From: Rhizaria sp. SCN 62-66
Lineage: Eukaryota; Rhizaria, unplaced
Reading direction: 5' to 3'
Assembly: GCA_001724265.1 (NCBI GenBank)
Contig: MEDY01000052.1
Coordinates: 1 to 64,000 of the forward strand
DNA: 64,000 nt
In this document: positions 54,740 through 64,000 of the stretch, piece by piece
How the letters are laid out: each line of letters begins with the position of its first letter
Position numbering within the stretch: the first letter of the stretch is position 1
Program-made: the position numbers and the translations under genes
Notes under the pieces: model-generated
Told to the model about the DNA's origin: nothing
Databases searched by the model: none
What the model saw: the letters and a program-made list of their open reading frames with translations, nothing else

Positions 54740-57079
54740 TTACTCCATCTTGGAGCGCTTAGCCTGAAACTCAATCTCGCGCTCATCACGGAACGCAGTG
54801 AGCTTGCCTTCCCACTTCTTGGCCTCCGCGATCACCGCATCAGCGTCGAGAGTGGTGAGCTTGCGCGCATTCAGCCGGCGCTCACCGCGCACCCACACGT
54901 CCGTCACGGCCTCGCGCGAGGTTGAGTACACAAGGTGCGACACCACGGAGAACATGGGGACCTGTGACACGGCGTTGAAACGCACGGCAACGACATCAGC
55001 TTCCTTGCCGGCCTCAAGTGATCCGACCTTTGCCTCGAGACCGAGCGCGCGGGCGCCGTTGAGCGTCGCCATCTGCAGCGCGGTGGCCGCAGACACGGCC
55101 GTGGCGTCCTTGGAGACAGCCTTGGCAAGAACGGACGCGAGCTTCATCTCGGCAAGCATGTCGAGGGCGTTGTTGGACGCACATGAGTCGGTGCCAATCG
55201 CGACGTTCGCGCCAGCCTTCATCAGAGCCTAAGATCGAACAATACAAAGAAATATGAAGCAAAAATAGAATTATTAAGATAAATACAAAATCTTACCGAT
55301 AAATAAATACAAGTACACAAAATCTTATGAAATTTACACCATTAACATGATATAAGATGTCAATTACACAGAAGTGTTACGTACCTGGACCTGGGTGAAG
55401 CCGGAGGCGAGCTTGAGGTTCGAGTAGGGGCAGTGCACGACATGCGTGCCGCGCTTGGTCACAAGCTCAATCTGCGCCTCGGTCAGCTGCGTCATGTGCA
55501 CCGCAACCGTGCTCGGCGTGAGCAGACCGAGCCGGTCGAGGTTATCCAGCGGCGCAGTGCGCTGGTCAGACCTGTGGCAAGACCCCGACGCGCTGTTGCC
55601 AGCGATGGAGTCCGCGACTTCGGCCTCAGTCTCGTGGACGTGGATGTGCAGGCGGGCGCCCGCGGCCGCGGCGGCGTCCTTGCAGCGCACCATGTTCTCG
55701 TCGCACACCGTGTACGGCGCGTGCGGGCACACCGCGAAGGTGAGCAGAGGGTGGCCCTTGAACTTCTCCGCCGCAGCGAGTCCCTCGCTGAGCTGGCCCT
55801 CGATGGCGTCCTTGGTGGGGAAATCCATGATGGGGAAGCCGACAACGGCGCGCATGCCGGCCTTGACCGCGGCGGCCGCCGTCGATGCGGGCTGGAAATA
55901 CATATCGTTCACCGTGGTCGTGCCCGACTGGAGCATCTCGGCGAACGCGAGCTCGGCAGACGCGGTCACGAATTCGGGGGATACAAACTTGCCCTCGGCG
56001 GGCCAGATGTCCTTCTGCAGCCAGTCACCGACGTTCTTATCGTCGGAATACCCGCGCAACAGCGACATGCCGACGTGCGTGTGCGCGTTGATGAGCCCGG
56101 GGATGAGAGCGTGGTCCTTGCTGAGGTCCTCGGTCACCGCGGCGGTGTACTTCGCGCGCGCCTCGTCGATCGGCAGCACAGCGACAACCTTGCCGTCCAG
56201 CACGGCCACGGCATGGTTCTCCAGCACGGCGCTGGGCGCGGCGGCGGCCACGGGGAGTACCCAGCGCGCGCAGATGAGGGTGTCAACACGGGTCTTACCA
56301 GCCGCGGTATCGGCGGCGGCGGCGGCGGCGAGCTCGGCCGTGGTGGGCTTGAGCGCGGCGACAACGCCCGCAAGAAGGAGCTCAACGGTGCGGAGGTTCT
56401 TGGCGACGCCGTCGTGGAACTCGTCCGTGGTGAGCGAGGCGACGTCGAAACCGTTGGCCCAGTTGTCGGTCATGCACACCGCGGCGTAGGGAAGCCCGGC
56501 CTCCTTGCACAGCACGGCCTCGTGCGCGGCCGTCATGCCAACCACGGCGCAGTCGCGCGCAAAGAGACGAATCTCGGCCTTGGTCTCGAAGCGCGGGCCG
56601 TGCGTCTGGAGGTACGTGCCGGAGACGTGGACGTCACAGCTGGCGCTTTGGCCGATGGTGCGGACGCACGACACCAGCTGGGCGCGGAGATCGGCGTCGA
56701 AGCCCGGGATAAGGTGCGCGCGCGCGTCGTCAAAGAAAGTGATGGGGTCGAGGCAGAGGAAGTCGTCGGGCACGACCACGGAGCCGAGCGCGATGTGGCG
56801 GTTCATCGAGCCCGTGGAGTTAAAGGCAATCACGCGCGCCACGCCGAGAGTCTGCAGGGCGCTGATAATCGCCTTCTTGTTGATGAGGTGCGGCGGGGAG
56901 TACGCCACGGCGGGGTCCGCGGCGTGGCGCTGCACGAACACGACACCGTCAGCGTGGTTGAACCACAGCTTGACCTGACCGTGGGGCGTCGTCCGCACCT
57001 CAGGCACGAAGCTGTTCTGCGCGAAGTACTCGCTCTTGAGGAAGTTGGAGCCGCCGATAAGGCCGAGGTACTTGGACAT
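54740..57079 (-). CDS. Fused nucleoside phosphorylase (MTAP/MTIP-type) and MTA/SAH-type deaminase
   Basis: Two exons, 55385-57079 and 54740-55228, give 727 residues (156-nt intron, donor GTACGT, acceptor ATCTTAG). Residues 1-~275 are a purine nucleoside phosphorylase: LGLIGGSNF, FVQRHAAD, FNSTGSMN, SGTYLQTHGPRFETKAEI, VVGMTAAHEAVLCKEAGLPY and TDNWANGF. Residues ~290-727 are an amidohydrolase of the TRZ/ATZ-MtaD type: PGLINAHTHVGMSLLRGYSD (metal HxH), MLQSGTTTVNDMYFQP, HIHVHETEAEV, VAVHMTQL and GTDSCASNNALDML (metal Asp). MtaD-type deaminases convert MTA to methylthioinosine or SAH to its inosine form. A phosphorylase then releases hypoxanthine and methylthioribose-1-phosphate. TDNW where MTAP usually has an Asp pair suggests a 6-oxopurine substrate, consistent with an MTI step; this is inference. 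Stop is TAA. Confidence 0.85.
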
Positions 57080-57647
57080 GCTCGTGCTGCAAGGAGGCGT
57101 GTTGGCAAGTAGAGGTTGAGTGTGAGGAAGATAGGTGGAAGCAGAGCAGGGCGTTCGGAGAAAGGAAAGCGGAGATGTGGCGCATGACGTGGATACGGCG
57201 CGTCGCCTTCCGGCTGACATACGCCGCGTGGGAGTTAAGAAATACGCAAATCAAAATAATATACACGCGTCATATTTAGTTCATCATAGCACGTCTGAGC
57301 CCAAATGACAGAGCGTTGCCTCGTGAAATGCACGGTTCAGAAAAACCTCGGCGACAGTCTCCGAAGCGAGCAGAGCGAAGAAAACAAAACCCTGCGCCGA
57401 CCTGGCGAGAGCTCCCAACCGACCTGTGCGCACACCGGCTGACTTTGCAGCTGTCGCTGGAGCTCTAACGACTGTCGTTTGAATCATACTGATTGCTGCA
57501 CAATGTCATATGTCATTTAATATTTGTTGACTTTATTTTTATTCTTCTCTTATTGATCTGTCTTCTCATCTACCTTTTTCTTTTTACCCCGCCCACTCTC
57601 TCCCACCATGTCTTCCTCCGCTCGTCCGTTGGCCTCCAGACTCGCCG
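57080..57647. promoter_or_regulatory. Divergent promoter region, fusion enzyme / Nup62
   Basis: About 570 bases. Near the Nup62 side it is pyrimidine-rich, and an upstream ATG at 57608 in good context (CCACCATGT) precedes the chosen start out of frame. Confidence 0.45.
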
Positions 57648-57651
57648 ATGA
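57608..57651 (+). promoter_or_regulatory. Upstream AUG competing with the Nup62 start
   Basis: ATG at 57608 sits in a strong context (CCACCATGT) and opens a frame (MSSSARPLASRLAD) that, after splicing, would run out of frame into the Nup62 exons. The Nup62 frame demands the ATG at 57648. Either leaky scanning, a transcription start after 57608, or an alternative exon must resolve this. Confidence 0.5.
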
Positions 57652-59659
57652 GTACGTTCCCTACTCTGCTCAGAGCCTGCAATACTATTACTGCTTTTTT
57701 AAAAATTGACCCCGCGACTTTTTTTACCAATGCACTCACACCGCGTCTCCATCTACTCGCTTTCTTCCTCGCTCTCTCTCTTCACCTCACCTCACGCAGG
57801 CTTTTCCTTCGGGAAGCCGGCTGCCCCGTACGTCCAGTTGCCTCACCATCCGTCTTTACATCATCAACTGTGTCAATGCCGCAAATCCTCTAATGGCATC
57901 TTGCTCACCCATTCCATATTCTCTCTTAACTCGCGACAGTGCTCCTGGCGGCTACGCAATCGGTGCCGGCGCCGCTGCGCCCGCCGCCCCCGCGCCCGCC
58001 GGCGGCGGCTTCGCTTTTGGCGGCGCTGCCGCTGCTCCTGCTGCCGCTGCCCCCTCCGGCGGCTTTCCCTTTGGTGGGGCCAAGCCCGCCGCCGCTCCTG
58101 GCGTCTTTGCTTTCGGCGCCGCCGCTCCTGTCGCGGCCCCCGCCGGAGGCGGCTTCGGCTTTGGCGCCGCGCCCCCCGCCGCCGCGCCCCCCGCCGCCGT
58201 GCCGCCTGCTGCCGGCGGCGCCTTTGCTTTCGGCGCCACTAAGCCCGCAGCCCCCGCCGCGCCCGTTGCCGGCGGCTTCGCGTTCGGTGGCGCCGCCGCT
58301 CCCCCGGCCGCTGTCCCCCCCGCGACCGCGCCAGCTGCCGCCGCGCCGGCGGCGGCGTTCTCCTTCGGCGGCGCCGCGCCCACTGCTGCTCCCGCTGCGG
58401 CCCCCGCTGCTGGCGGCTTCTCTTTCGGTGCTAAGCCCGCGGCCCCCGCCGCCGCCCCCGCTGCTGCCGCGTCCGCGCCCGCTGCTGGTGGCTTCAACTT
58501 CACCACCCCTGCTGCCGCCCCCGCCGCTGCCCCTGCTGCTGCCCCCGCTGCGGCCCCCGCTGCTGGTGGTTTCTCTTTTGGCACTAAGCCCACGGCCCCC
58601 GCAGCCGCTCCCGCCGCCGCCGCTCCCGCTGCCGCCGCCGCCCCCGCCGCTGCACCTGCTGCCGGCGGGTTCAGCTTTGGTACCAAGCCTGCCGCGCCCG
58701 CTGCTACGCCTGCTGCAGCGCCCGCCGCCGCCGCTGCCCCCGCCGCTGCTGCTGCTTCTGCTGCCGCGCCCGCCGCGGGTGGGTTTAGCTTTGGCGCGAA
58801 GCCCGCCGCGCCCGCTGCCGCTGCCTCGACCACTGCTACTCCTGCCGCCGCCGCTGCTGCCCCCGCCGCTGCCCCGGCCGCAGGCGGCTTCTCTTTCGGC
58901 GGCGCCAAGCCCGCTGCCACGGCTACCACTACCTCGTCCAACTCCAACGCCATCGCTGCCCCCGCCGCCGCCCCCGCCGCCGGCGCCGCTGCCGCTCCTG
59001 CCGCCGCCTCGACCGCGCCCGCCGCGCCCGCGGGCGACGCCGCCGCGCGCATCAAGAGCCTCTCGGTCGAGGAGATCCTCTCTCTGTGGAGCGACGACCT
59101 CGAGCGCTCCGTCGCCGCCTTCCACGGCCAGGCCGCGCAGGCGCGCGCGTGGGAGTCGGCCATCCGCGACAACGGTGACCGCTTGCTCACGCTGCACCGC
59201 GCCACCGAGGCCGTCGCGGGGCGGCAGGCGCGGCTCGACGCGCAGCTCCGCGCGGCCCGCGAACAGCAGGCCGCGCTGCTGGAGGAGGTCGCGCGTGCCG
59301 AGGCCGCCGTCGCCAAGGCCGGCGCCGCCGCCGCGGCCGTGGGCGGCGCCGCTACGGCCGTTGACCTGCGGCGTGACGAGGTGTTTGCGCTCGCCGAGTC
59401 CGTCGATGAGCGGCTGTCGGCGCTGCAGCAGGGCGTTGAGGCGTCCGCGACCGCGTTGGGCCGCCTCCGCGAGCGCGGGGAGGACCCCGCGGATCCGCTG
59501 GCCGCTGCGGTGGCCGTGCTCAGCGCGCATGTGACGGCGCTGGAGTGGGTGGCGGCCACGGCGGGCGAGGTCGAGGGACGGCTTGATGCCGCCGCGCGGG
59601 CTGTTGCCGAGGCACAGTCGCAGATTGGCCGCCCCGATGGCGTTGGCGCGGGCTTCTGA
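57648..59659 (+). CDS. NUP62: Nucleoporin Nup62/Nsp1 homologue, FG-repeat protein
   Basis: Three exons: 57648-57651 (ATG plus one base), 57800-57827 (28 nt) and 57940-59659, in total 583 residues ending TGA. Joined, the N-terminus reads MSFSFGKPAAPAPGGYAIG, matching the FG-style start of human Nup62. Both donors are GTACGT; acceptors are ACGCAG and CGACAG. Residues ~20-370 carry GF-x-FG repeats (GGFSFGAKPA, GGFAFGGA) separated by Ala/Pro spacers. The C-terminal ~200 residues (IKSLSVEEILSLWSDDLERS to VAEAQSQIG) form the Nsp1/Nup62 coiled coil. Nup62 lines the central channel of the nuclear pore with Nup54 and Nup58 and binds transport receptors. The spacers are unusually Ala/Pro-rich, without the usual Thr/Ser. 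An upstream AUG at 57608 is out of frame. Confidence 0.88.
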
Positions 59660-60117
59660 GCGTGACAGAGCGAGGACTGAACCGCGAAATGTGAAGTGGC
59701 TCGCTTCATGAGTGTGAGGCGATAGAGTACATTGTAGGGCCAGGTGCAATTTAGGTTTCATCGCTGTTATTCCTATTATTACAAATAAAACACATTAAAT
59801 TCACAATCCATTAATCTATTTCACTCCGAATCTTCGACTCGAATAATCATTGTATGGAAACTATTTTTGTTCTTAACACAATGCTCAGTATTACGCAAAT
59901 GTAAGCGTTTGCTTGCAGTCTAGCTGTGTTTTCTCGTTGATGCGACACAGGGTTGAAAATGCACGCGGGCCCCGGTCCAACCTGGGCCTGTGATGTGCAC
60001 TTGCTGACGCTGTGTGCGTGTGGGACAAGTGAAATCTTGCACTGCTGTCTAAAGCAGTCTGTCTATCTAAAATAAAAAATCAGTCTACCCTAATGTGGAA
60101 CATTGCTTCACACAGTT
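59660..60117. other. Convergent AT-rich 3' spacer
   Basis: About 460 bases between the Nup62 and coiled-coil gene stops, AT-rich with AATAAAA-like strings near 59785 and 60070 that may serve polyadenylation. No other feature seen. Confidence 0.5.
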
Positions 60118-63100
60118 TTAGCCACGGAACCAGCGCGTCAGCAGTCCAGCGCCAGCCACAGGAGCTTGCGCGGGCGCAGCAGTTTTGCCTGTCGCACCAG
60201 CGCCAGCACGATGGCCACCGGGCATAGCGTTCTCAGCGTCATCACCTTCGCTCTCAGCAATGCTGTTGTCGCCGTCGTCATCATCCTCAGCGTCGCGCGC
60301 TGCCGCGGCGGCCTCGAGATCAGCAATGCGCTGCTGCTGCGCCTTCATCGCGTCAAGCAGCTTGCGCACGCGCGCGCGGCCCTCGTTGACCTCAACCTCG
60401 AGCTTGTCCTTGGCGGCAGACACTTCCGCAAGCGCGACGTTGCTTTCGGAGAGCTTCTCCTCCAGCTCGCGCGCAAGCCGCGTGACATCAGTTGCGCGCC
60501 ACGCCTCGAACTGAGTCAGCTTCTCTTCCGCCTTGTCGCGCTGCGCGGTCACCTTGGCAAGCTCGGCTTCATGCGCCGCCGTTGTCGCAGCCACAGAAGC
60601 CGTCGCCCGTGCGCTCGCGGCGGCCTCGGCGTCAGCCTTCTCCTGCGCCAGCGCGCCCGCGCGCAGCTCAGCGGCCGCGGCCTCACTGCGCGCAGCCTCG
60701 CGCTCGCGCGACAGAGCAGCCTCACGGTCCGCCAGCGCGCGCACCTGCTGCTGCAGCCCGTCGCGCTCGCCGCGCAGCTTCGCAGCCTCGGCGCGTGCCG
60801 CCGCAGCGCCCGCCGCGGCCTCGGTAAGACGGCGCCGCAGTGACGCAGCCTCTTCTTCGGCCGCAGCCGCCGCCTCGCGCGCGGTCTTGCGGACGGACTC
60901 GAGCGACTGACGCAATGCGACGAGTTCGCTCTCGGCACCGGCGCGCCAGGCAGCCTCGGAGTCACGCTCGCGCGCGCGGTCCTCGACAGCGGCACCGACG
61001 GCCTGCGTCTCAGCAAGAATCGCCTCCAGCTGAGTCGCCAGTGACGCGCGCTCGGCTTCGACCGCCGCAAGCGCCGCCGCAGCGTCAGTGGCAGCCGCAG
61101 CCGCCACACTGACCTCGCTCGCGGCCGCCGTGCGCGCCGCGGTCGCCGTCGCCAGGCGCGCCGCGTCCGCTGCAGCGCGCGCGTCAGCATCGGCCAGCGC
61201 CGCCTCGGCAGCACCGAGCGCCGCATTCGCTGCGGCGGCCTCGGCACTGGCGGCCGCGGCGGCGTCGTTAGCGACCGCTGCAACGCGCTCGAACTCAGCG
61301 AGCTGCTCGACAGCGCGTAGAAGCTCGCCCTCAAGCGCCTCAGCGCCTGACTCAAGCTCTGCACAGCGCGCACGCGCAGCGGCGGCGTCGGCCTCCGCAG
61401 CAGCAGTTGCGGCTTCCGCAGCAGTGGCGGCAGCTTCAGCCTCAGCAGTGGCAGTTGTTGCAGCGGCGCGCGCGTTGGCAAGCTCGAGAGCCAGCGCGGC
61501 CGCTGTAGCCTCGGACTCGGCGCGGGCGCGCTCAGCAGCGCCATAGGCGGCCTGAGACTGCGCAAGCGCGGCCTGCGCCTGCGCCAAATTGGCTTCAGCA
61601 GTGGCGGCGGCGGCCTGGGCGGTCTTCGCCTCCGTAAACGCGGTTTGCGCCGCCTGAGCCTCCGCTGCGGCAGCAGCTTCCGCCGTCTCAACAGCAGCCA
61701 CAGAAGCTTCCACCGCGGCCTCAGCAACCTCGAGTCGCTCTTTAGCAGCGGAAAGCTCAGCCTGGTACACGCAGAGCTCCTCGCCCGCACCAGCAGCGTC
61801 GTTCTGCGCGGTCTCAAGAGCGGCTTGCATTTTGCGAAGCTCAAACTGCGCGGCCTGCAGCGCGCACTGCGTCGTGCTAAGCTCGCTCTGCGCAGCCGAA
61901 AGCGCGCTTTGCGCTGCGGCGCCATCATTGCGGGCGCCGTCACGCTCAGAAGTTGCAATATCACGCGCGGAAACAGCACTATCACGCTCAGTACGAGTGC
62001 CGTCACGCTCAGCCAAAGCGTTGTCGCGCTCAGCAAAGGCAGCGTCACGCTGGGCACAGGCAGCAGCTTGCTCAGTCTCAGCGGTTTTGCGCGCCACAAA
62101 AGCAGCATCGCGCTCCTCAACAAGGCGATCACGGACAGCATTAGTGGCCTTGTGCGCAGCCTCGCTCTGAACAAGCGCGGCGCGCGCCTCAGCCAAGTCA
62201 GCCGTACTCTGCTTAAGAGCAGCGAGGCTCTGCTCAAGCGCGCTCTGGCTCTGCGCAAGATCGATCTTGCACTGACTCAGATCCTTCTCACACTGAGTGA
62301 GCTCGGACTTGCACTCAGAAAGTGCGACCACAGCGGCGGCAAACTCAGCCTGCGCGCGCTCACACTCACTGCGGCTGGATGCAAGTGCAGCCTGAAGCTG
62401 TGCAACTGCAGCCGCCTGGGCCGTAACCGCAGCCTCCGCCTCAACCACAAACGCACGCGCAGCGGCAACCTCAGTATCGGCCTTAGACAGCGCGGCACGT
62501 GCGGCGATAGCGTCAGCCTCCGCAGCGGCAGCGCTCTCTTTAGCCTCTGCAGCCTCAGCGAGTGCAGCCTTGGCAGCGGCCCCAGCCTCAGCAGCAGCCT
62601 CGAGGGCCGTCGAGGCCTCGGCCTTGGCAGCACTTGCCTCCGCATTAGCGCTCTCAGTCTTAGCGCGAGCGGCCGCAGCCTCGCTCACAGCATCAGCAGC
62701 GGCCGCGAGTGCAGCGGACGTCGCTTCACCGGCAGCAGCAACGGCGCTCTTGGCGGCAGCGGCCTCAGCCTTAGCGGCCTCAGCCTCTGCGGCAGCTGCA
62801 ATAACGGCAGCCTGGGCAGTCTGAGTCGCAGCCTTCGCGGTCGCTGTCTCGGCCATAGCAGCCTCCATATCCGACTTAGCGCTCTGAGCTTCGGCTTGAG
62901 CAGCCTTAGCATCAGCCTGAGCGCTCTGCGTGGCAGCCTTGGCAGCCTCAGCTTCAGTCGTAGCAGCATCAGCCTTTGCATTGGCGGCAGCGCACTCGGT
63001 CTTCGCGGTCTCAGCTTCAGTCTTGGCTGCGTCAGCCTCAGCATTGGCTGCCTCAGCGGCACGCTTCGCAGCCTTAGCCTCAACCTTAGCAGCGGCCACA

Positions 63101-64000
63101 TCCGCAGCAGCAGCCTCAGCAGCAGCCTTCGCAACAACAGCCTCATCCTTAGCAGCCTGAGCATCAGCCTTGGCAGCGTCAGCAGTCGCGCTCATTTCAG
63201 CAGCCTTAGCCTCAGCAGCCTTAGCCTCAGTCCGAGCAGTCTCAGCCGCAGCAACTGCAGCAGCCGTGTCGTTCGCAGCGGTGGCAGCCTGCGCCTGAGC
63301 AGACTCCGCCTCAGCCTTGGCAGCGGCCGCAACAGCAAGCGCGGCTGAGGCTTCAGCAATAGCCTCAGCAGCTGCAGAGTGCGCAGCGGTGGTCTCTGCC
63401 TTTGCGGCCGCAACCTCTGCAGCGGCAGCAGACGCGGAGGCAGTCGCAGACGCAGCCTCCGCCTTTGCAGCAGCTGCCTCAGCCTTGGCTGCAGCAGCAG
63501 TAGCATCAGCAGCCGCAGCAGTAGCCTCTGCAGCCGCGCACTGCGCCTTAGCCTCAGTGGCCTCAGCGTTAGAGGCCGCAGCAGCAGCAACTGCAGCAGA
63601 AGCCTCTGCCTTAGCCGCGGCCTCAGAAGCCTCAGCAGCATTAGCGCGGGCAACTGCAGCAGAGGCCTCCGCAAGGGCCTCAGTTTTAACGGTCTAAGCC
63701 GCAGCAGCAGTCTCGCGTGCATTCTCAGCAGCAGCCTTGGCAGCCGCAGCGTCAGCGTTGGCGGCGTCAGCGTTAGCCGCCGCAGTCGCGGCCGCAGCCT
63801 GAGCCTGAGCCAACTTGGCAGCAGCGGTCTGCGCGGCCGCCTGGGCGCTTGCAGTCTCAGCTGCAGCAGCCTCAGCTTTCGCGGTTGCAGCAGCAGCGGT
63901 GGCATGGGCAGTAGCAGCCTCAGCGCTTGCCGCGGCCACAGCGCCTTCGGCAGCATCGCGTGCAGCAGCCACTTCGGCCGCCGCAGCAGCCTTGGCATCA
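60118..64000 (-). CDS. Partial Ala-rich giant coiled-coil protein with one in-frame UAG (runs off right edge)
   Basis: The frame is open from the right edge to TAA at 60118, interrupted only by TAG at 63694-63696, giving at least 1,294 codons. The true start lies outside the window; an ATG at 63195 is internal. The sequence is an almost unbroken coiled coil, first Ala/Glu/Lys-rich (KAEAAAAETASAQAAAQ), then more regular with Asp/Arg/Gln (SELTQCEKDLSQCKIDLAQ) and many heptads, as in myosin-tail, golgin or kinetochore-type proteins. Around the UAG the helix continues without change (RETAAAA then TVKTEALAEASAAVARA), so Gln would preserve it. The C-terminal ~80 residues lose heptads, carry an acidic patch (AEDDDDGDNSIAESEGDD) and end LLTRWFRG, a possible docking peptide. 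Function unknown. Confidence 0.7.
63694..63696 (-). other. In-frame UAG in the Ala-rich coiled-coil gene
   Basis: Reads GCG GCT TAG ACC GTT on the minus strand inside a long coiled coil with the same composition on both sides. As a stop it would cut a helix, and there is no ATG for the rest until 63195, 500 bases further along in the gene. Confidence 0.75.

Noticed and set aside
55364-55384. Fusion enzyme ending at VRNTSV before the second exon
   Set aside because: That frame lacks the metal-binding GTDS block, which lies in frame after a GTACGT intron.
57926-59761. 611- and 585-codon minus-strand frames antisense to Nup62
   Set aside because: Artifacts of Gly/Ala/Pro-rich FG coding sequence; the plus strand carries the FG repeats and the Nsp1 coiled coil.
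63195-63195. ATG at 63195 as the start of a 1,025-residue protein
   Set aside because: The coiled coil continues without change upstream to the window edge once the UAG is read through.
61645-63348. 567-codon plus-strand Ser/Leu-rich frame
   Set aside because: Mirror of the Ala-rich coiled coil on the minus strand, whose heptads continue across the whole region.

Overview
This is a nuclear chromosome fragment from a GC-rich microbial eukaryote. It carries about 19 protein-coding genes on both strands, with short spliceosomal introns, AT-rich spacers, and proteins loaded with Ala/Ser/Asn/Gln/Asp low-complexity sequence. Typical eukaryotic genes are present: eIF3i, Nup62, a DDX19/Dbp5-type helicase, TSR2, SDHAF3, a USP deubiquitinase and endonuclease V. 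A TMEM231 homologue (ciliary transition zone) suggests a cell with a cilium or flagellum. I cannot place it in a named lineage from sequence alone. No rRNA, tRNA, CRISPR array or transposon was recognised.

The main observation concerns the genetic code. In three genes the reading frame is interrupted only by UAG and continues in the same frame in obviously continuous coding sequence. There are four such codons: 31455-31457 (+), 44756-44758 (-), 48191-48193 (-) and 63694-63696 (-). The 18 genes whose ends I can place use UAA (8) or UGA (10) and never UAG. The simplest reading is that UAG is a rare sense codon, probably Gln. Three apparent gene breaks then disappear: 27993-40466 becomes one 4,157-residue protein, 43034-48289 one 1,751-residue protein, and the coiled-coil gene at 60118 runs off the right edge of the window.

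Layout. Left edge: partial CCCH-type gene (-). 1.3-4.1 kb: BIVM-like protein (-). 4.7-5.8: two-TM coiled-coil protein (+). 6.6-7.9: TMEM231 (-). 8.5-10.2: GT8 glycosyltransferase (-). 10.7-12.6: endonuclease V (+). 12.9-17.5: alpha/beta hydrolase with a giant tail (-). 18.1-19.7: Dbp5-like helicase (+). 20.2-24.8: USP (-). 25.5-26.6: eIF3i (-). 28.0-40.5: giant membrane protein (+). 41.2-42.8: four-TM protein (-). 43.0-48.3: coiled-coil/low-complexity protein (-). 48.7-50.0: TSR2 (-). 50.4-51.2: SDHAF3 (+). 51.8-53.1: Cys-rich PPxY membrane protein (-). 53.9-54.3: small Med9-like gene (-). 54.7-57.1: nucleoside phosphorylase fused to an MTA/SAH-type deaminase (-). 57.6-59.7: Nup62 (+). 60.1 to the edge: Ala-rich coiled-coil protein (-).

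Most are unlinked housekeeping genes. The one gene that joins two steps of a pathway is the phosphorylase-deaminase fusion, which fits MTA salvage through methylthioinosine. Introns are mostly 107-190 nt, and nearly all inferred donors read GTACG(T) rather than GTAAGT. Exon joins were inferred by eye from frame, splice signals and family homology; transcripts would settle them.
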